Origin: Ponticoccus litoralis
GTDB lineage: Bacteria; Pseudomonadota; Alphaproteobacteria; Rhodobacterales; Rhodobacteraceae
Assembly: GCF_039769985.1 (NCBI RefSeq)
Contig: NZ_JBDNCH010000002.1
Location: 2,480,001-2,544,000, forward strand
Reading direction: 5' to 3'
DNA: 64,000 nt
Shown in pieces: positions 18,509 to 28,693 of the stretch. The stretch's first letter is position 1. Every line of letters begins with the position of its first letter. Under the pieces are notes generated by a model. The model did no database searches. It saw nothing but the letters and a program-made list of their open reading frames with translations, and had not been told where the DNA came from. The position numbers were made by a program, and so were the translations under genes.

Positions 18509-19173
18509 AAAATCTTGTACAGCCGTGAGCTGTCAAAGGGTCTGATAGAGGGCAAATCTGCAGAAATAACGGACCCCTCAGGCAGGCTTCGCGACAACGT
18601 CAGTCCATTAAGGACTGCGCAGCGCGGCCCCAAAGTTAGACCATGGGCGACGCCTACCTGTCCAGCCAAATGGCATTCGTTTCCAATCACTGCTGAGCCT
18701 CCGATCCCTACCTGGGATGCGATGAACACATGATCCCCCACCTGCGCGTGATGGCCGATATGGTTGCCGCTCCAGATAATTACATTATTGCCGATACTGG
18801 AAAAGGGCTGGATGATATTTCTCTCCAGGATAAGGCAATTATCTCCGATTTTATCCGTATATATGTGGCAATCTGGGTGTATGAAGCTGGCAAATGAATA
18901 CCCGCGGGATTTACCTTCAAGATATCTGTCTCGCCGGATGGTATTCATGCGCTGATAGGTGAGGGGCCCTAGAAGCTTTACCTGATCTGGCGGAAACAAA
19001 TTTTCGAGATCATTCCAAGAAACCAGCGGGAGACCATCGAAAGTATCTTCCTTCCTATACTCGTGATCAATCGTGTATCCAACAATGTTGAGGTGCGAAT
19101 GAGCACGGATATACACCGCCGCCACTTGCGCCATGTTTCCGGTTCCGAAGATGACAATATCTTGCTGATTCAT
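18505..19173 (-). CDS. Sugar O-acyltransferase, NeuD/PglD-like
   Basis: 222 residues. An N-terminal Rossmann-like dinucleotide-type fold (IVIFGTGNMAQVAAVYI) binds nucleotide sugar in this family, and a C-terminal left-handed beta-helix is built from hexapeptide repeats (IGNNVIIWSGNHIGHHAQVG, VFIASQVGIGG, CHLAGQVGVAHG). The His in GNHIGHHAQ is the likely catalytic base. It probably acetylates an amino sugar made by the DegT aminotransferase encoded upstream. Strong ribosome-binding site AGGAGG before ATG 19173. Confidence 0.85.
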   Translation of the reverse strand: MNQQDIVIFGTGNMAQVAAVYIRAHSHLNIVGYTIDHEYRKEDTFDGLPLVSWNDLENLFPPDQVKLLGPLTYQRMNTIRRDRYLEGKSRGYSFASFIHPDCHIYTDKIGDNCLILERNIIQPFSSIGNNVIIWSGNHIGHHAQVGDHVFIASQVGIGGSAVIGNECHLAGQVGVAHGLTLGPRCAVLNGLTLSRSLPEGSVISADLPSIRPFDSSRLYKIL

Positions 19174-19212
19174 TCCGCCTCCTTTTTTGTGAAACTTTTC
19201 GCGCTTGTGAGA

Positions 19213-20572
19213 TTATTCTGCCCAATGCCCTATCACTTGGGAGATTCTCTCCAGCGGAATCTCATAATCAGACTGATCAAGATATGTTTGACCCTTGCGT
19301 GAAAGTGGGCCGGTGAGAACCAAGAAGTCGATGTTAAGTTGTGCCATCAACTCAGCATAGAGTGCCATGAAGGGCAGCGCAGGATGGCTGAGCATGACCA
19401 CTTCAGTGCCTGGGCGCGCAAAAAACAACCCGTGTGAAGCTGATCCGTTCTGAACCACAATGCGCTTAGCCGCCCGAATTAGTCGGATCTGGTCAGGAAA
19501 TTTCAACGTTTCAGGATAAAACTTTACGCAACCTAGATCGGAAATATAAGACTCAATAGCCAAATGGTTATCAATCTTACGGTGCCGGTCTGTGGGTCTT
19601 GCCCAAAACAGCTTTTCACATTTCGAAGGTTTTTCCGTGTTGTGTGTCATGTCAAATAGTGCGCCTACTTTCGCGACCATCTGCGCAATGGCGTCCATCG
19701 CAGATACAAAGTAGCTTGGATCTATTTTCTGGTCCTCTTTTAGAAGGTGCGGCGCAAAGGGAAAATTTGTGACTATGTAAAGGCTGTCGATTGCGATACG
19801 CTGACCTCGCGGAACCTCTATAATCTCGAACCGCCCTTCTCCGATACACTCCAGAGATTGAAGGTGTTGCGGTGGAATGCCTTCATCAATCAGAATGGGA
19901 ACACCCTGAAACTCAGGCAGGTTCATTCCTGCGATGAACTGCAACATCTGTTCTATCATCCAATGGCCAAATGAAACCGAATTGATGCCGAGCAGGGACC
20001 AGGCTTTAGGTAGGTGTCGCAAACGTAATGAATTTTGGTCCTCCAGATAGGTGGCCACGCGCCCATGGTGCGTGAAGATCACCGGATCAAAGGCAAGTTC
20101 GGTCGGCACGCCTTCCAGCTCGTCGCGTTGAACATCCATGACTAATTCACCGTTGCGCACGAATGCTCCCGTGCGGCTATGCACGACTGCACTGTCGATG
20201 CGCCCCGCGACTACTCGGCGAGATCGTACCGCTTAGGGAAGGAGAGCTTCCCGGACCCACAATGCGTGTCGCGCGACACTTGAAATGCCGCCCACCGGGT
20301 TCGACCAGCGCCAACACCTCCCCCTCGCTTTCAAGAACGTCGCACAGCCCGCGGATCGGTAGGGGCCGAGTGCTGACCGCGCAATCGAGACCCATAAGCT
20401 GGGCGTAGGCTGCAAAAGCTTCAGACTCGGGCATATGATTGGTACAGGCCAGCTTGACCTTCATTGCATTCATCAGCGATATGGATTTGCCTTCGCGCGC
20501 CGGTGCCGAAAGTTCGCGCACCTGTGACAGCAATTCAATCGGAATACGACTTTCAAAATGCGTACTATCCAT
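19213..20572 (-). CDS. Glycosyltransferase family 61 protein, three indels
   Basis: About 452 residues once joined. The C-terminal part shows GT61 (DUF563) landmarks: INSVSFGHWMIEQMLQF, FWARPTDRHRKIDN, VVQNGSASHGLFFARPGTEV. The N-terminal part (MDSTHFESRIPIELLSQVRE, then ALVEPGGRHFKCRATRIV) is in a different frame. Between about 20185 and 20250 the coding trail passes through three frames (REALLP, then KRYDLAE, then VVAGRIDSAVV), explained by one extra G, one extra C and one missing G in short runs. The start ATG 20572 is three bases after the DegT stop. This gene is the best evidence for local sequence errors. Confidence 0.75.
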
Positions 20573-20575
20573 CGA

Positions 20576-21739
20576 TCAACGCCCGCCAGCCTGTTCTGCG
20601 ACGAATGCAACTTCGGTCTCACATGTCGCCGCCACCACATCCACGATCTGTGCGATTTTATCTTCGCTTAGGTCGTGTGCCATAGGAAGACCGATCAGTC
20701 GGTCGCCGAGATCGGTGGTCACGGCCATTGCGTCTCGCGGACAGTCTAAAAAATGTGCCATGTTGTGCAGGCCGCTCTCGTACCAGCGCCGCCAGCCAAA
20801 CTGGCTCACCTGGAGCTCAACGCACAACTCCGCAGCAACAATGCTGTCGCGTGCCAAGATCAACGCATAGGCTGAACTGATTTCGGGTGATGCAAAAAAT
20901 TGGCCGGATGAGTTTGCCCCCGATGAGGCGAAGGCCTGGCGATAAGTGTGGGATACTTCAAAGTATTCCTGTCGCCGCTCCTCCAGCATATCAAGCATTG
21001 CAAGGCCGACAGCCGCGCTGTATTCACTCATTTTTCCGTTAAATCCAGCTGAACGGCATTCGCGGGAATTTAGAAATCCAAAATTTGTCGCCTGCACGAT
21101 GCTTTCGCGTCCGATCTGATCAGACCACAAAACTGCGCCACCTTCACCTGTTGAGAATGTTTTGGTCGCATGAAAGCTGAGGCAAACTGGGATAGTGGCT
21201 GAGATACAGCCCGGTGCAGCGACCACCTGCTCGAACGCAGCAGCCGCATCGACGACAACGGCAACGCCGGTCTTTTTGTAGAGCGTCTCAAGCGCGACCA
21301 TATCTGGCATCCGGCCATAGGGCGCAACGACGATGATCACACCTGCATTGATGATCTTGGGATGTCGCGCGATCATGTCCGGGTCGAGCGACCATGTCTC
21401 AGGGTCGACATCCAGAAAATATGGGGTATATCCGCACCTCTCTGCCGCTAATGCCGTTGCCGCAAACGTGTATGATGGCAGAAAAGCGTAGGGTTTGTCC
21501 GGGGTCGCCGTACCCGCAGTGGCCAGAATGGACGCTTCGAGTGCCGCGGAACCGGAAGCTGTCGCCACAACTACATTGTGATCTGCGCCAAAAAGCATGG
21601 ACAACCGTTCTTCCAGAGAAGCCTGGAGTGTCCCACGGTTTGTATACCATCGCGCCTGGTTGAGGGTCTTGAGGTACTCAAAAATCGCTGCCGCCTCCGG
21701 CAACAGGGGGTTACATACTTTATGAAATTGGGCGTTCAT
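20576..21739 (-). CDS. DegT/DnrJ/EryC1-family sugar aminotransferase
   Basis: PLP-dependent enzyme of 387 residues that transfers an amino group to a keto-sugar nucleotide for surface glycans. The family region TASGSAALEASILATAG binds the cofactor phosphate, and the Schiff-base lysine lies in SFHATKTFSTGEGGAV; DAAAAFEQ corresponds to the cofactor-pyridine aspartate. ATG 21739 is chosen because GAGAG precedes it; an in-frame TTG four codons earlier is less likely. The upstream promoter region is bordered by the nested insertion sequences, which separate it from the next genes of the same cluster. Confidence 0.9.
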   Translation of the reverse strand: MNAQFHKVCNPLLPEAAAIFEYLKTLNQARWYTNRGTLQASLEERLSMLFGADHNVVVATASGSAALEASILATAGTATPDKPYAFLPSYTFAATALAAERCGYTPYFLDVDPETWSLDPDMIARHPKIINAGVIIVVAPYGRMPDMVALETLYKKTGVAVVVDAAAAFEQVVAAPGCISATIPVCLSFHATKTFSTGEGGAVLWSDQIGRESIVQATNFGFLNSRECRSAGFNGKMSEYSAAVGLAMLDMLEERRQEYFEVSHTYRQAFASSGANSSGQFFASPEISSAYALILARDSIVAAELCVELQVSQFGWRRWYESGLHNMAHFLDCPRDAMAVTTDLGDRLIGLPMAHDLSEDKIAQIVDVVAATCETEVAFVAEQAGGR

Positions 21740-22488
21740 CCGAACTCTCAAAAATAATGTGGCGAAGACACTTCTCTGCTTTCTTCAACTCTTTCCGCAA
21801 TACTGCAAGGCGCCAATCATGCATTAATCCATTTTCAACCACAGGTTGATAAGGCGCATTCTATCCTGAAAAGTATATGATACTTGCTCTGCTCCCGGCG
21901 TTGTTGCTCAAATCGGCTGAGGGATTCACTACATGAATCCAGCATGATAACTGGTAGCCATGAGCAGTTGGGTCCCCACGAAGTGCAAGGCCACGAACTG
22001 GTTGGCTAACAATGAGGCGCTACGGCAATGCGGATCGCTGACGATCTGGTTTGATCCTGACATGGAATGGATCCCTCCGCCGACCGGGAGATGCGGTCGC
22101 CAACAGAGCTTCAGCGATGCTGCGATCCAGGCTTGCCTGACGATGAAGGTGCTCTTTGGCATGCCGTGGCGGCAGACGACCGGCTATGTGCAGAGCCTGG
22201 CTCAACTGGTCGGGCTGGACTGGAAGGTGCCGGACTGCCGCAGGTTCTGTCGCCGCCAAAGATCGCTGAACGTGAGTATCCCCTACCGCGGCGGCGCGGG
22301 TCCGCTGCACCTGCTGATCGACAGTACAGACATCAAGTGTAAATGCTGGATCAAAATTTCCCAGAAGTGCCGGCGCAAATTTCCCCACCTAACGGGTTCG
22401 GGGATCAGCCGTGCAGGTGATTGGCACCTCCATTCTTCGGTGGCCACCCGCGCCGTTTCTGGAGCGGTGGCGGGGTGATGGTGGCGTG

Positions 22489-23145
22489 CTATCGGGTGTG
22501 CTCTGGCATCAGATCGGCGCGACCGCGCAGGCGGTAGCTTGCGCCTTCGATCCGCACTACGACCGCGTGTCGCAACAGCCGATCCAGCAGCGCGGTGGCG
22601 ACGACGGGATCGGCGAAGACCTCGCCCCATGCGGCGAAGCCGCGGTTGGGGGGCAGGATCATCGCCCCTTTCTCATAGCGGGCGTTGACGAGCTGGAAGA
22701 ACAGGTTCGCGCCGCCGCTGGTAAACGGCAGATAGCCGATTGCGTCGACGATCAGCAGCGAGGACCGGGCGTAGCAGCGGATCTTTTCCGGCAGCCGACC
22801 TTCGCGTTCGGCCTGCGCCAGGGCATCGATGAGCTCGGCCAAGGTGCAGCGGTAGACGCTGCGGCCCGCCTTCACTGCGGATACGCCGTGGGCCGTGGTA
22901 AGGTGGCTCTTGCCGGTGCCGGGCGCGCCGAGGAAGTGACGTACCTCGGCGCGGTTGATGAACTCCAGCTGCGGCAGGGCCATGATACGATGGCGGTCCA
23001 GCGAGGGTTGGAACGAGAAATAGTAGCTTTCCAGCGTCTTGATGGGCATGAGCCGGGCCGTGCGCAGTCCAACACCGACGCGCCGCCCTTCGCGCAGGGT
23101 CAGTTCCTCGGCCAGAAGGGCGTCGATCGCCTCGATCGAGGTCAT
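22489..23145 (-). CDS. istB: IstB-type transposition helper ATPase
   Basis: 218 residues, related to DnaC-like AAA+ ATPases that assist IstA. Walker A is HFLGAPGTGKSHL; the Walker B stretch reads SLLIVDAIGYLPF, where the family has DE, so the catalytic glutamate is an alanine. Sensor and C-terminal segments (GEVFADPVVATALLDRLL, YRLRGRADL) are intact. The start MTSIEAIDALL at 23145 fits; it follows the istA gene on the same strand. Confidence 0.88.
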   Translation of the reverse strand: MTSIEAIDALLAEELTLREGRRVGVGLRTARLMPIKTLESYYFSFQPSLDRHRIMALPQLEFINRAEVRHFLGAPGTGKSHLTTAHGVSAVKAGRSVYRCTLAELIDALAQAEREGRLPEKIRCYARSSLLIVDAIGYLPFTSGGANLFFQLVNARYEKGAMILPPNRGFAAWGEVFADPVVATALLDRLLRHAVVVRIEGASYRLRGRADLMPEHTR

Positions 23146-23222
23146 CTCACCCTTTTCCAGCTGGCTCAGGATCTGGTTGAGCGTTTCCAGGACCCGGGCC
23201 TCGTGCAGGCTGACAAGGCTCT

Positions 23223-24513
23223 AGCGACTGCGTTCCGTGACCGGGATCATGGGCGTCCCTCTGGCTGATTGGCCAACCTCTGGCCGACGGCCTCGTAGGA
23301 GGCCAGAGACCGGCGCAGCACTGCGGTGTCCGATGGAGATGGGACCTCGATGCCGGCACGGCGCGCTGCAGGCACGGGCTTGCGATGGCTGGGATCGACC
23401 CGCTTCTGGTCTTGCCCTCCAGAACCGGATGGCTGGCAATCAATTTCCCATCCTCGAAGATTCTGCACCTCGGTCGCATGGTTCTGGACCTCGACGTTCC
23501 GGCGCCTGGCCGTGTCTGGCGCGCTGTATTGGTTGCCGCCAACGGCGACCATGCCCTCTTGGCTGATCCGGCGCTCCACGGCCAGGACCGTATCGTAGGG
23601 TCGGCCGGAAGGGCCACTAGGTGCGGTCGTTCCTCGGCAAAGTACTCGTCCACGACCCTCTGCGTGGTGGCGTGGACGGGGGTATTGGCAATGGTCGTCC
23701 TCCATCCGTCGAACTGAGCGCTCAGGTCGTCGAGATTGCGGAAGCTGCGCCCCTCGAAGAAGTCCTGGCGCACGTAGCGGAAGGGTCGCTCGACCTTGCC
23801 CTTGCCCTTGCCCTTGGTCTTGGCCCGATTGGGCTGGCAGGCGCGCGGCGCTGATCCGTAATGCCCCAGCACAGCCGCGAGCAACGCGTTGTAGGTCGCC
23901 ACCCCGGCGGCATCCTTGCCAATGACCGCCGTCATCATGCGAACATAAAGCACCTCGGAGCAGGCCCCACCCACCACACCGAAGGCCGCCCTGTGGCAGC
24001 GCATCACCGTTTCCAGCGTCTGGTTCGGACAGAACTGCCCCCGGAGCCAGCGGCTGTGCCCCTGTACCATGCTGAACAGCCAAACCTTGCGGGTGATACA
24101 GAGCTCCGCGGTGAAGGCGAATTGGAATTCGGAAAAATCCACCTGCGCTTGCTGCCCGGCAGGTGTCTCAAACTGCCTTTCGACCGCCGGGCGGATCAGC
24201 CGCAGATGTTCCGTTAGCGTCTAATGGGCCCCCTTGAAGCCCATCGCCTTGTTCTATCGGTGCAGCCGCCGGACAGAGAGGCCCGGCCAAGCGGTCAGCC
24301 TGTCGACCAGGTAGGTGCGATAGTCCTTGGCCAGCCGCTCTTCCGGCTCGCGCGGCCCGTAGACTGGCACCTCGAGCACGCGCTCGAGGTGCTTCCGCGC
24401 CGTCTTGCGATCCAGCCCGGTCTGCCGCGCGATCGTGCTGACCTGCCATTACAATTCCAAGATCATCACGATCTCCCTCAGTGCCACCATCTGCGCGCCC
24501 TTCCATCTGCAAC
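23223..24513 (-). pseudogene. istA: IstA-type transposase, several stops and frameshifts
   Basis: The trail starts at MVALREIVMILEL (24513) with an immediate TAA, continues with WQVSTIARQTGLDRKTARKH (HTH), VPVYGPREPEERL and LTAWPGLSVRRLHR, meets another stop, then gives the DDE catalytic region as DFSEFQFAFTAELC and the VRQDFFEGRSFRNLDDLSAQF segment. The final part is spread over two frames (ending VGQRLANQPEGRP). The mix of stops and shifts indicates that the element can no longer supply its own transposase. Confidence 0.8.
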
Positions 24514-25133
24514 AGCGCCAAACTGGGGAAACTTCATCCAGCGCTTTTAGGGAGATTACGTGCAGCACTCACATCAAGCCCGAAGGCGAGTGGAGCGCCG
24601 GAGGTCCGGGCCGTCGAGGTCACGGGAAGCAATGTAGGTGATCGGCCCGTCTTGCCTGAATTGCTCGACTAAATCCCGTCCGACGAAGAGATCGGTTCCG
24701 TGAGGGCAGATGGCGCATACAATACCTGCTAGTGCCACGAGGCAATCGCTGCCCGTTGTCCCGCTGCGATCATCCCGCCCCGCAAGAACGCCAAGCCGTG
24801 GAAGCCGACGAGCCATCACCCGCAATGAGGCTCTGCGCACTTCCAAAAATTTGGGTCGCGTCATCTGGCGACGATGGTCTGGCTGCCACGGCCAGAGCCG
24901 GGCTGAGAGTAAGATGGACTTCATCAAGCTGCTCAGTCAATCCCTCATGGCCCGAGAATTCGACTGCCAGGTCGCCAAGTTGCAGGTTCGTATCACCGTC
25001 CTGAACGGCTACACCGCGTACGGCATACCCGTCACCGTGGCCGAAGGGTAGGTCCGTCCGGGGAAAGGGGAGCCGCGCTCAAATCCCGATTAGTGCAACA
25101 GCGCCAGTTAAATCGCGAAAGCTCTTTCAAAAT

Positions 25134-25790
25134 CTAAATTCTGCGTGCGCTAACAGAATCTCGGTATACGTAGGCGGTGTACTCATAAAGATCGTAGTCG
25201 GATCGCAGTATTACGCGCCGCCCCGCCATGAAATAGAGCATCCTTAGAAGGGCATCACTTGGCACGTGAAATAAATCCTCGCGCTGCCAGTCAACGACCG
25301 AAGACATCACATTGAAGGCAATTCCGACGCGGCACATGTTCCACATGCGATTCACACAAGATTCCATAAATTGCCACATGTCATCTTGAGAGAGTGTGGC
25401 CTTCAGTGTGAATAAACCATTTGCCACAACGAAATCAAAGGGTGCAGCCGTTGGAGTAGGGGCATGCAGGATATCATGGAGCGCAAACAAAGTAGTGCCA
25501 TGTTTGGCCTGGGCTGCAGTGATGGCCGCTTGTGAAATATCGAGGCCCAAGTAGCGCTTGGGCGCGGCGTTCGACGCCACTAGATGCTCTAAAAAGGCAC
25601 CAGTTCCACAGGCGAGATCGCAGACATCGCTCATCGCCCCGTTGGGCGCGAGATCGCGCATGATACCAAACCGGGTCTGGCGGTCCGCCTCGTTCGGCCA
25701 TCCTGCGCCTTCAGCGGTATCGCCGTGGGTGACCAAGCACCGGTCGTAATAGGTGCGTAAGATGTGGGGACTGCGTTCCGGATCTGACAT
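25134..25790 (-). CDS. SAM-dependent class I methyltransferase
   Basis: 218 residues. The SAM-binding glycine motif is DVCDLACGTGAFLEHL, followed by the acidic end of strand 2 in YLGLDISQAAI and the post-motif FDFVVANGLF. It belongs to the polysaccharide cluster and probably methylates a sugar or an amino-sugar intermediate. It lies 12 bases after the WbqC-like gene. The element at 21897-25105 separates it from the downstream DegT gene. Confidence 0.85.
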   Translation of the reverse strand: MSDPERSPHILRTYYDRCLVTHGDTAEGAGWPNEADRQTRFGIMRDLAPNGAMSDVCDLACGTGAFLEHLVASNAAPKRYLGLDISQAAITAAQAKHGTTLFALHDILHAPTPTAAPFDFVVANGLFTLKATLSQDDMWQFMESCVNRMWNMCRVGIAFNVMSSVVDWQREDLFHVPSDALLRMLYFMAGRRVILRSDYDLYEYTAYVYRDSVSARRI

Positions 25791-25802
25791 CGGGGCTCTT
25801 TC

Positions 25803-26456
25803 TCAGGCGGCGCTCGGGGCAGGCAGTTCTGCAAGAGCACTACGCAACCGAGGATATGGTTGAGTAGCCAAGGCATGCAACATCGACTGAAATGGTCCGT
25901 TATATTTTGACACGAATGACAGGCTCAGGCCCGCGGCTGAAAACGCCGCAGCATCATAAAGCGAACGTCCACCAGGAAGATTGACGTAACTAGTCGCGCC
26001 GGTAGCATGTGCCAGCGCAATCACCCGGTCTTGCGCTTGTAGTTTCGATGTAACACGGTAGCTGGATGAAAGTTGTATTTTAGTGCCAATGCCCAGTGCG
26101 TCGCAGGCAAAGATTAATTGCGCTGCTAGGTAATCACTGACCCGCCCTGTGCGTAGGGGTGTCAACGTCGCGCGAAGTGCAGGCGCTTGAGCCATCCACG
26201 GCAATCTGTCCAACCTTTCGCGCCATATGACTTCCGCATTTTCCGCGAAGGCCAATTCCGAAATTAAGGTGTCGCGCGGCTGTCGTGCCAGAGGCAGGGT
26301 CAGCCATGCTTCCTTTTGAGGCACAGGCGCACGATGCACCCGGCCACGGCGGGGAAATTGCACGCAGTCGAAAATCAGAAATAAATCCACTGAGGCAATA
26401 AGATGAAAGTACCCAAGGTAAGGATATAGATATGGCTGCATTACTGCGACCCGCAT
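25803..26456 (-). CDS. WbqC-like family protein
   Basis: 217 residues with the family signature at the N-terminus (MQPYLYPYLGYFHLI) and an internal conserved region (YVNLPGGRSLYD). WbqC proteins occur in O-antigen and other amino-sugar clusters and are thought to help convert an aminosugar nucleotide with the DegT partner, though the reaction is not settled. The start codon overlaps the stop of the upstream glycosyltransferase by one base, so the two are translationally coupled. Confidence 0.88.
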   Translation of the reverse strand: MRVAVMQPYLYPYLGYFHLIASVDLFLIFDCVQFPRRGRVHRAPVPQKEAWLTLPLARQPRDTLISELAFAENAEVIWRERLDRLPWMAQAPALRATLTPLRTGRVSDYLAAQLIFACDALGIGTKIQLSSSYRVTSKLQAQDRVIALAHATGATSYVNLPGGRSLYDAAAFSAAGLSLSFVSKYNGPFQSMLHALATQPYPRLRSALAELPAPSAA

Positions 26457-27382
26457 TATTTTTCCATCCGTTCGCGCGTGAGGCGCCGTGCATCGGCTTC
26501 AGTCTTGCGAAGTGCAAAAATCCCGGTGGCTGTGGTCACCGCCCCACTTTCGCGACATCCCGTGAGCTCATTTTCTGACAAAAACTGCCGGTCATACTCC
26601 TCCCGCAATTTACCGTTTTTCTGAATTTCGATCCACCGTCGCCAATGCCAAGCCTTGTTCCCCGAATGCTCCGCATCGAAACGTTCAAACACAAGCCGCG
26701 CATTGTTGACTTTACGCTCGAACCTCTCATAGCTAGAGAACGGCAGATGTGCTATCACAACGTCCTGCCCTTGTGTCCGCCTCAATTGCGTTCCCTCTTT
26801 GCCAAACACTGTGTGCATACCAAGACCGAAGCGGGATAACTGATCCGGACGAACCATCAATTTCGGCGCCAGTTTGTGCGTGATCCAGCGGTGCTCTGGC
26901 TCGGCATCCATGAGTTCGCGTGACAGTTGCACTTGCTTCACGATAAGTGGCAGATCGCGCAACGCGCCATCCGTTTCAAGATGTACGAGATCCGGCTCTT
27001 CCGGGCGCAGCGCGGCATTGAACCGTTCGATTATCACTAGGTCATGATCTTTCAGCGCGTGGGTCTTGCGGAGATCGCCCGACTTTGAAATCCAAAATTC
27101 ATCGGGATCACCCACGAGTATCCAGTCCGGCTGATCCCGCGCAAGGATAGGGCCAAAGACCGGTCCATCCATCGTAAGTCCACCACTCAAGTCGGTGATT
27201 GTTGGAATTCGGTATACATTTGATAAGGTCGCGCACAGAACGTCGATTGCAAGCGCGGTTCCGTCGCCTGAGTTATCATCCATAATCGAGATTGTCTCAA
27301 CGCCGGAGCGCAGCAATGCACCTATGGTGCGCGGCAGCATATCAATCTCGTCCTTCGCCCAGATAATGGCGCTTATCCTCAT
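26456..27382 (-). CDS. Glycosyltransferase family 2-like protein
   Basis: 308 residues. The N-terminal nucleotide-sugar fold is visible in ISAIIWAKDEIDMLPRTIGA, SIMDDNSGDGT and the metal-binding motif in WILVGDPDEFW (DxDE). No membrane segments are evident. It is the first gene of the minus-strand cluster that runs through WbqC, methyltransferase, DegT, GT61, acyltransferase and the propeller protein; its promoter should lie within 27383-27500, next to an IS3 remnant. Confidence 0.88.
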   Translation of the reverse strand: MRISAIIWAKDEIDMLPRTIGALLRSGVETISIMDDNSGDGTALAIDVLCATLSNVYRIPTITDLSGGLTMDGPVFGPILARDQPDWILVGDPDEFWISKSGDLRKTHALKDHDLVIIERFNAALRPEEPDLVHLETDGALRDLPLIVKQVQLSRELMDAEPEHRWITHKLAPKLMVRPDQLSRFGLGMHTVFGKEGTQLRRTQGQDVVIAHLPFSSYERFERKVNNARLVFERFDAEHSGNKAWHWRRWIEIQKNGKLREEYDRQFLSENELTGCRESGAVTTATGIFALRKTEADARRLTRERMEK

Positions 27383-27489
27383 TTTTTTCCTCTATCATCG
27401 TAGTATGTAGCCCAGTAATTGCTCTAGTGCTTTATGACCTGCCCCCTTGGGTCCCTCATTCATATCGAGAGTCTGCAGGTTGTTGCACT

Positions 27490-28660
27490 GCTTCCCAACC
27501 TTGGACCGCCAGAAGTTGGATTTTTCCGGCTGCCTCACGATGACGGGGCGGTGACGCCATCGGGATAATGCATGGCAATCGGGACGTTGTATCCGATCGC
27601 GCTGTGGGGTCGGTCCTCGTTGTAGTGTCGACGTTAAGCTTCCAACTTTTCGCGGGCGTCGGCAAGGCTCATGAACCGGTGAGCGTTCAGGCATTCAGAC
27701 CGGAGCTTGCTGTTGAATGCCTCGATGAACCCGCTATCGGTTGGCTTTCCTGGCCGAGAGAAGTCCAGCGTGACATCGTTGGCATAGGCCCAGAGGTCGA
27801 GGTCGCGGGATATGAACTCGCTGCCGTGGTCGACCCTGATCGTTTTAGGGTTGCCGATCTTGGCACATACCTTTTCCAACGTCTGCACGACATCCTCGCC
27901 GCGGTAGGCGAAGCGGGGATCGACAGCTGGACAGAGCCGGGAATGGGTATCCACTACCGTCAGGATGCTGAGCTTCTTGCCCATGGTGAGCTGATCATGC
28001 ACGAAGTCCATGGCCTATACGTCATTCGGCCCGACCGCCTCCTGGCGATCCTCTCGCAGCTTCGCCTTCACCCTACGCTTCGGGTGTTTGTTCCGCAGAT
28101 GAAGGCCCAACTCATTGTAAACCCTGCGCGTCTTCTTCATATTGATTACCCATCCTTCCCGCCGGAGCAGTACATGCACGCGGGGATAGCCATACCGCAC
28201 CCGCGTCTCGCATATCTCCTTAATCCGCCTCTCGACGGCAGCCTGGTCCGTCCGCCCAGACTTGTAGTGGTAGCTGGACGTGTCGAAGCAGATGGCCCGA
28301 CAGGCCCTCTGGATCGACACACCCCAGTCGACGCACATCCCGGTCACGATCTCTCGCAGACGCCCAGGTTTCAGAGCTTTCGCCGGATCACGTCCTGCAA
28401 CGTCTCACGGTCGAGCGTCAGATCGGCGACGATCTTCTTAAGCCGGGTGTTCTCGTCCTCGAGCGCCTTCAACGGGCGCATCTCGTCCTGCAGCAAGCCA
28501 CCATATCTTTTCTTCTGATGGAAGTAGGTCGCTTGGCCGATCCCGGCCTTACGGCAGATCTCAGCGACCGGCGTGTCTTTCTCGCCCTGCTTCAGGATGA
28601 AGACCTTTTGCGCCTCCGTGAACTTCGATGCTTGATGGCGCCGTCGGTAGGCAGCCTGCC
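27490..28660 (-). pseudogene. IS3-family element (IS407-like orfA and orfB) with stop codons
   Basis: orfA (28371 to about 28640) retains SKFTEAQKVFILKQGEKDTP and ENTRLKKIVADLTLDRETLQ but has no clear start. orfB (about 27560-28370) has RACRAICFDTSSYHYKSG, MDFVHDQLTMGKKLSILTVV, the second Asp in RVDHGSEFISRDLDL and the Glu in GFIEAFNSKLR, so the DDE triad is present. However, the conserved Trp before AMDFVHD is TAG, and the Trp in the KLEDWRRxYNE segment is TAA. The element is therefore dead unless suppressed. Confidence 0.85.
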
Positions 28661-28693
28661 TTCGATCAGCCGGGGTGCGGCGGGCGCTAGGCG

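Larger units (their letters stand above)
22338..24571 (-). mobile_element. IS21-family element nested in the IS5 transposase gene
   Basis: The element begins with TG at 22338 and ends with CA at 24571. CATCAAG is duplicated on both sides (22331-22337 and 24572-24578; an eighth base also matches), which is a target duplication typical of IS21. Inner terminal repeats match imperfectly: GCTGGATCAAAATTTCCC (22345-22362) against the complement of 24525-24542 (GCTGGATGAAGTTTCCCC). It encodes istA and istB on the minus strand. Confidence 0.88.
21897..25105 (+). mobile_element. IS5-family element, transposase interrupted and degenerate
   Basis: Ends are imperfect inverted repeats: GGCGTTGTTGCTCAAATCGG at 21897-21916 and the complement of GGCGCTGTTGCACTAATCGG at 25086-25105. 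The transposase begins near 21973 (KCKATNWLANNEALRQCGSL), reads to LHLLIDSTDIK at 22337, and resumes after the inserted IS21-type element at 24579 (PEGEW), with EVRAVEVTGSNVGDRPVLPE and LNGYTAYGIPVT at the end (25051). A deletion of about 25 codons, a frameshift and a TAA in the DQIPSDE segment show it was degenerate beyond the insertion itself. It breaks the minus-strand polysaccharide operon. Confidence 0.85.
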
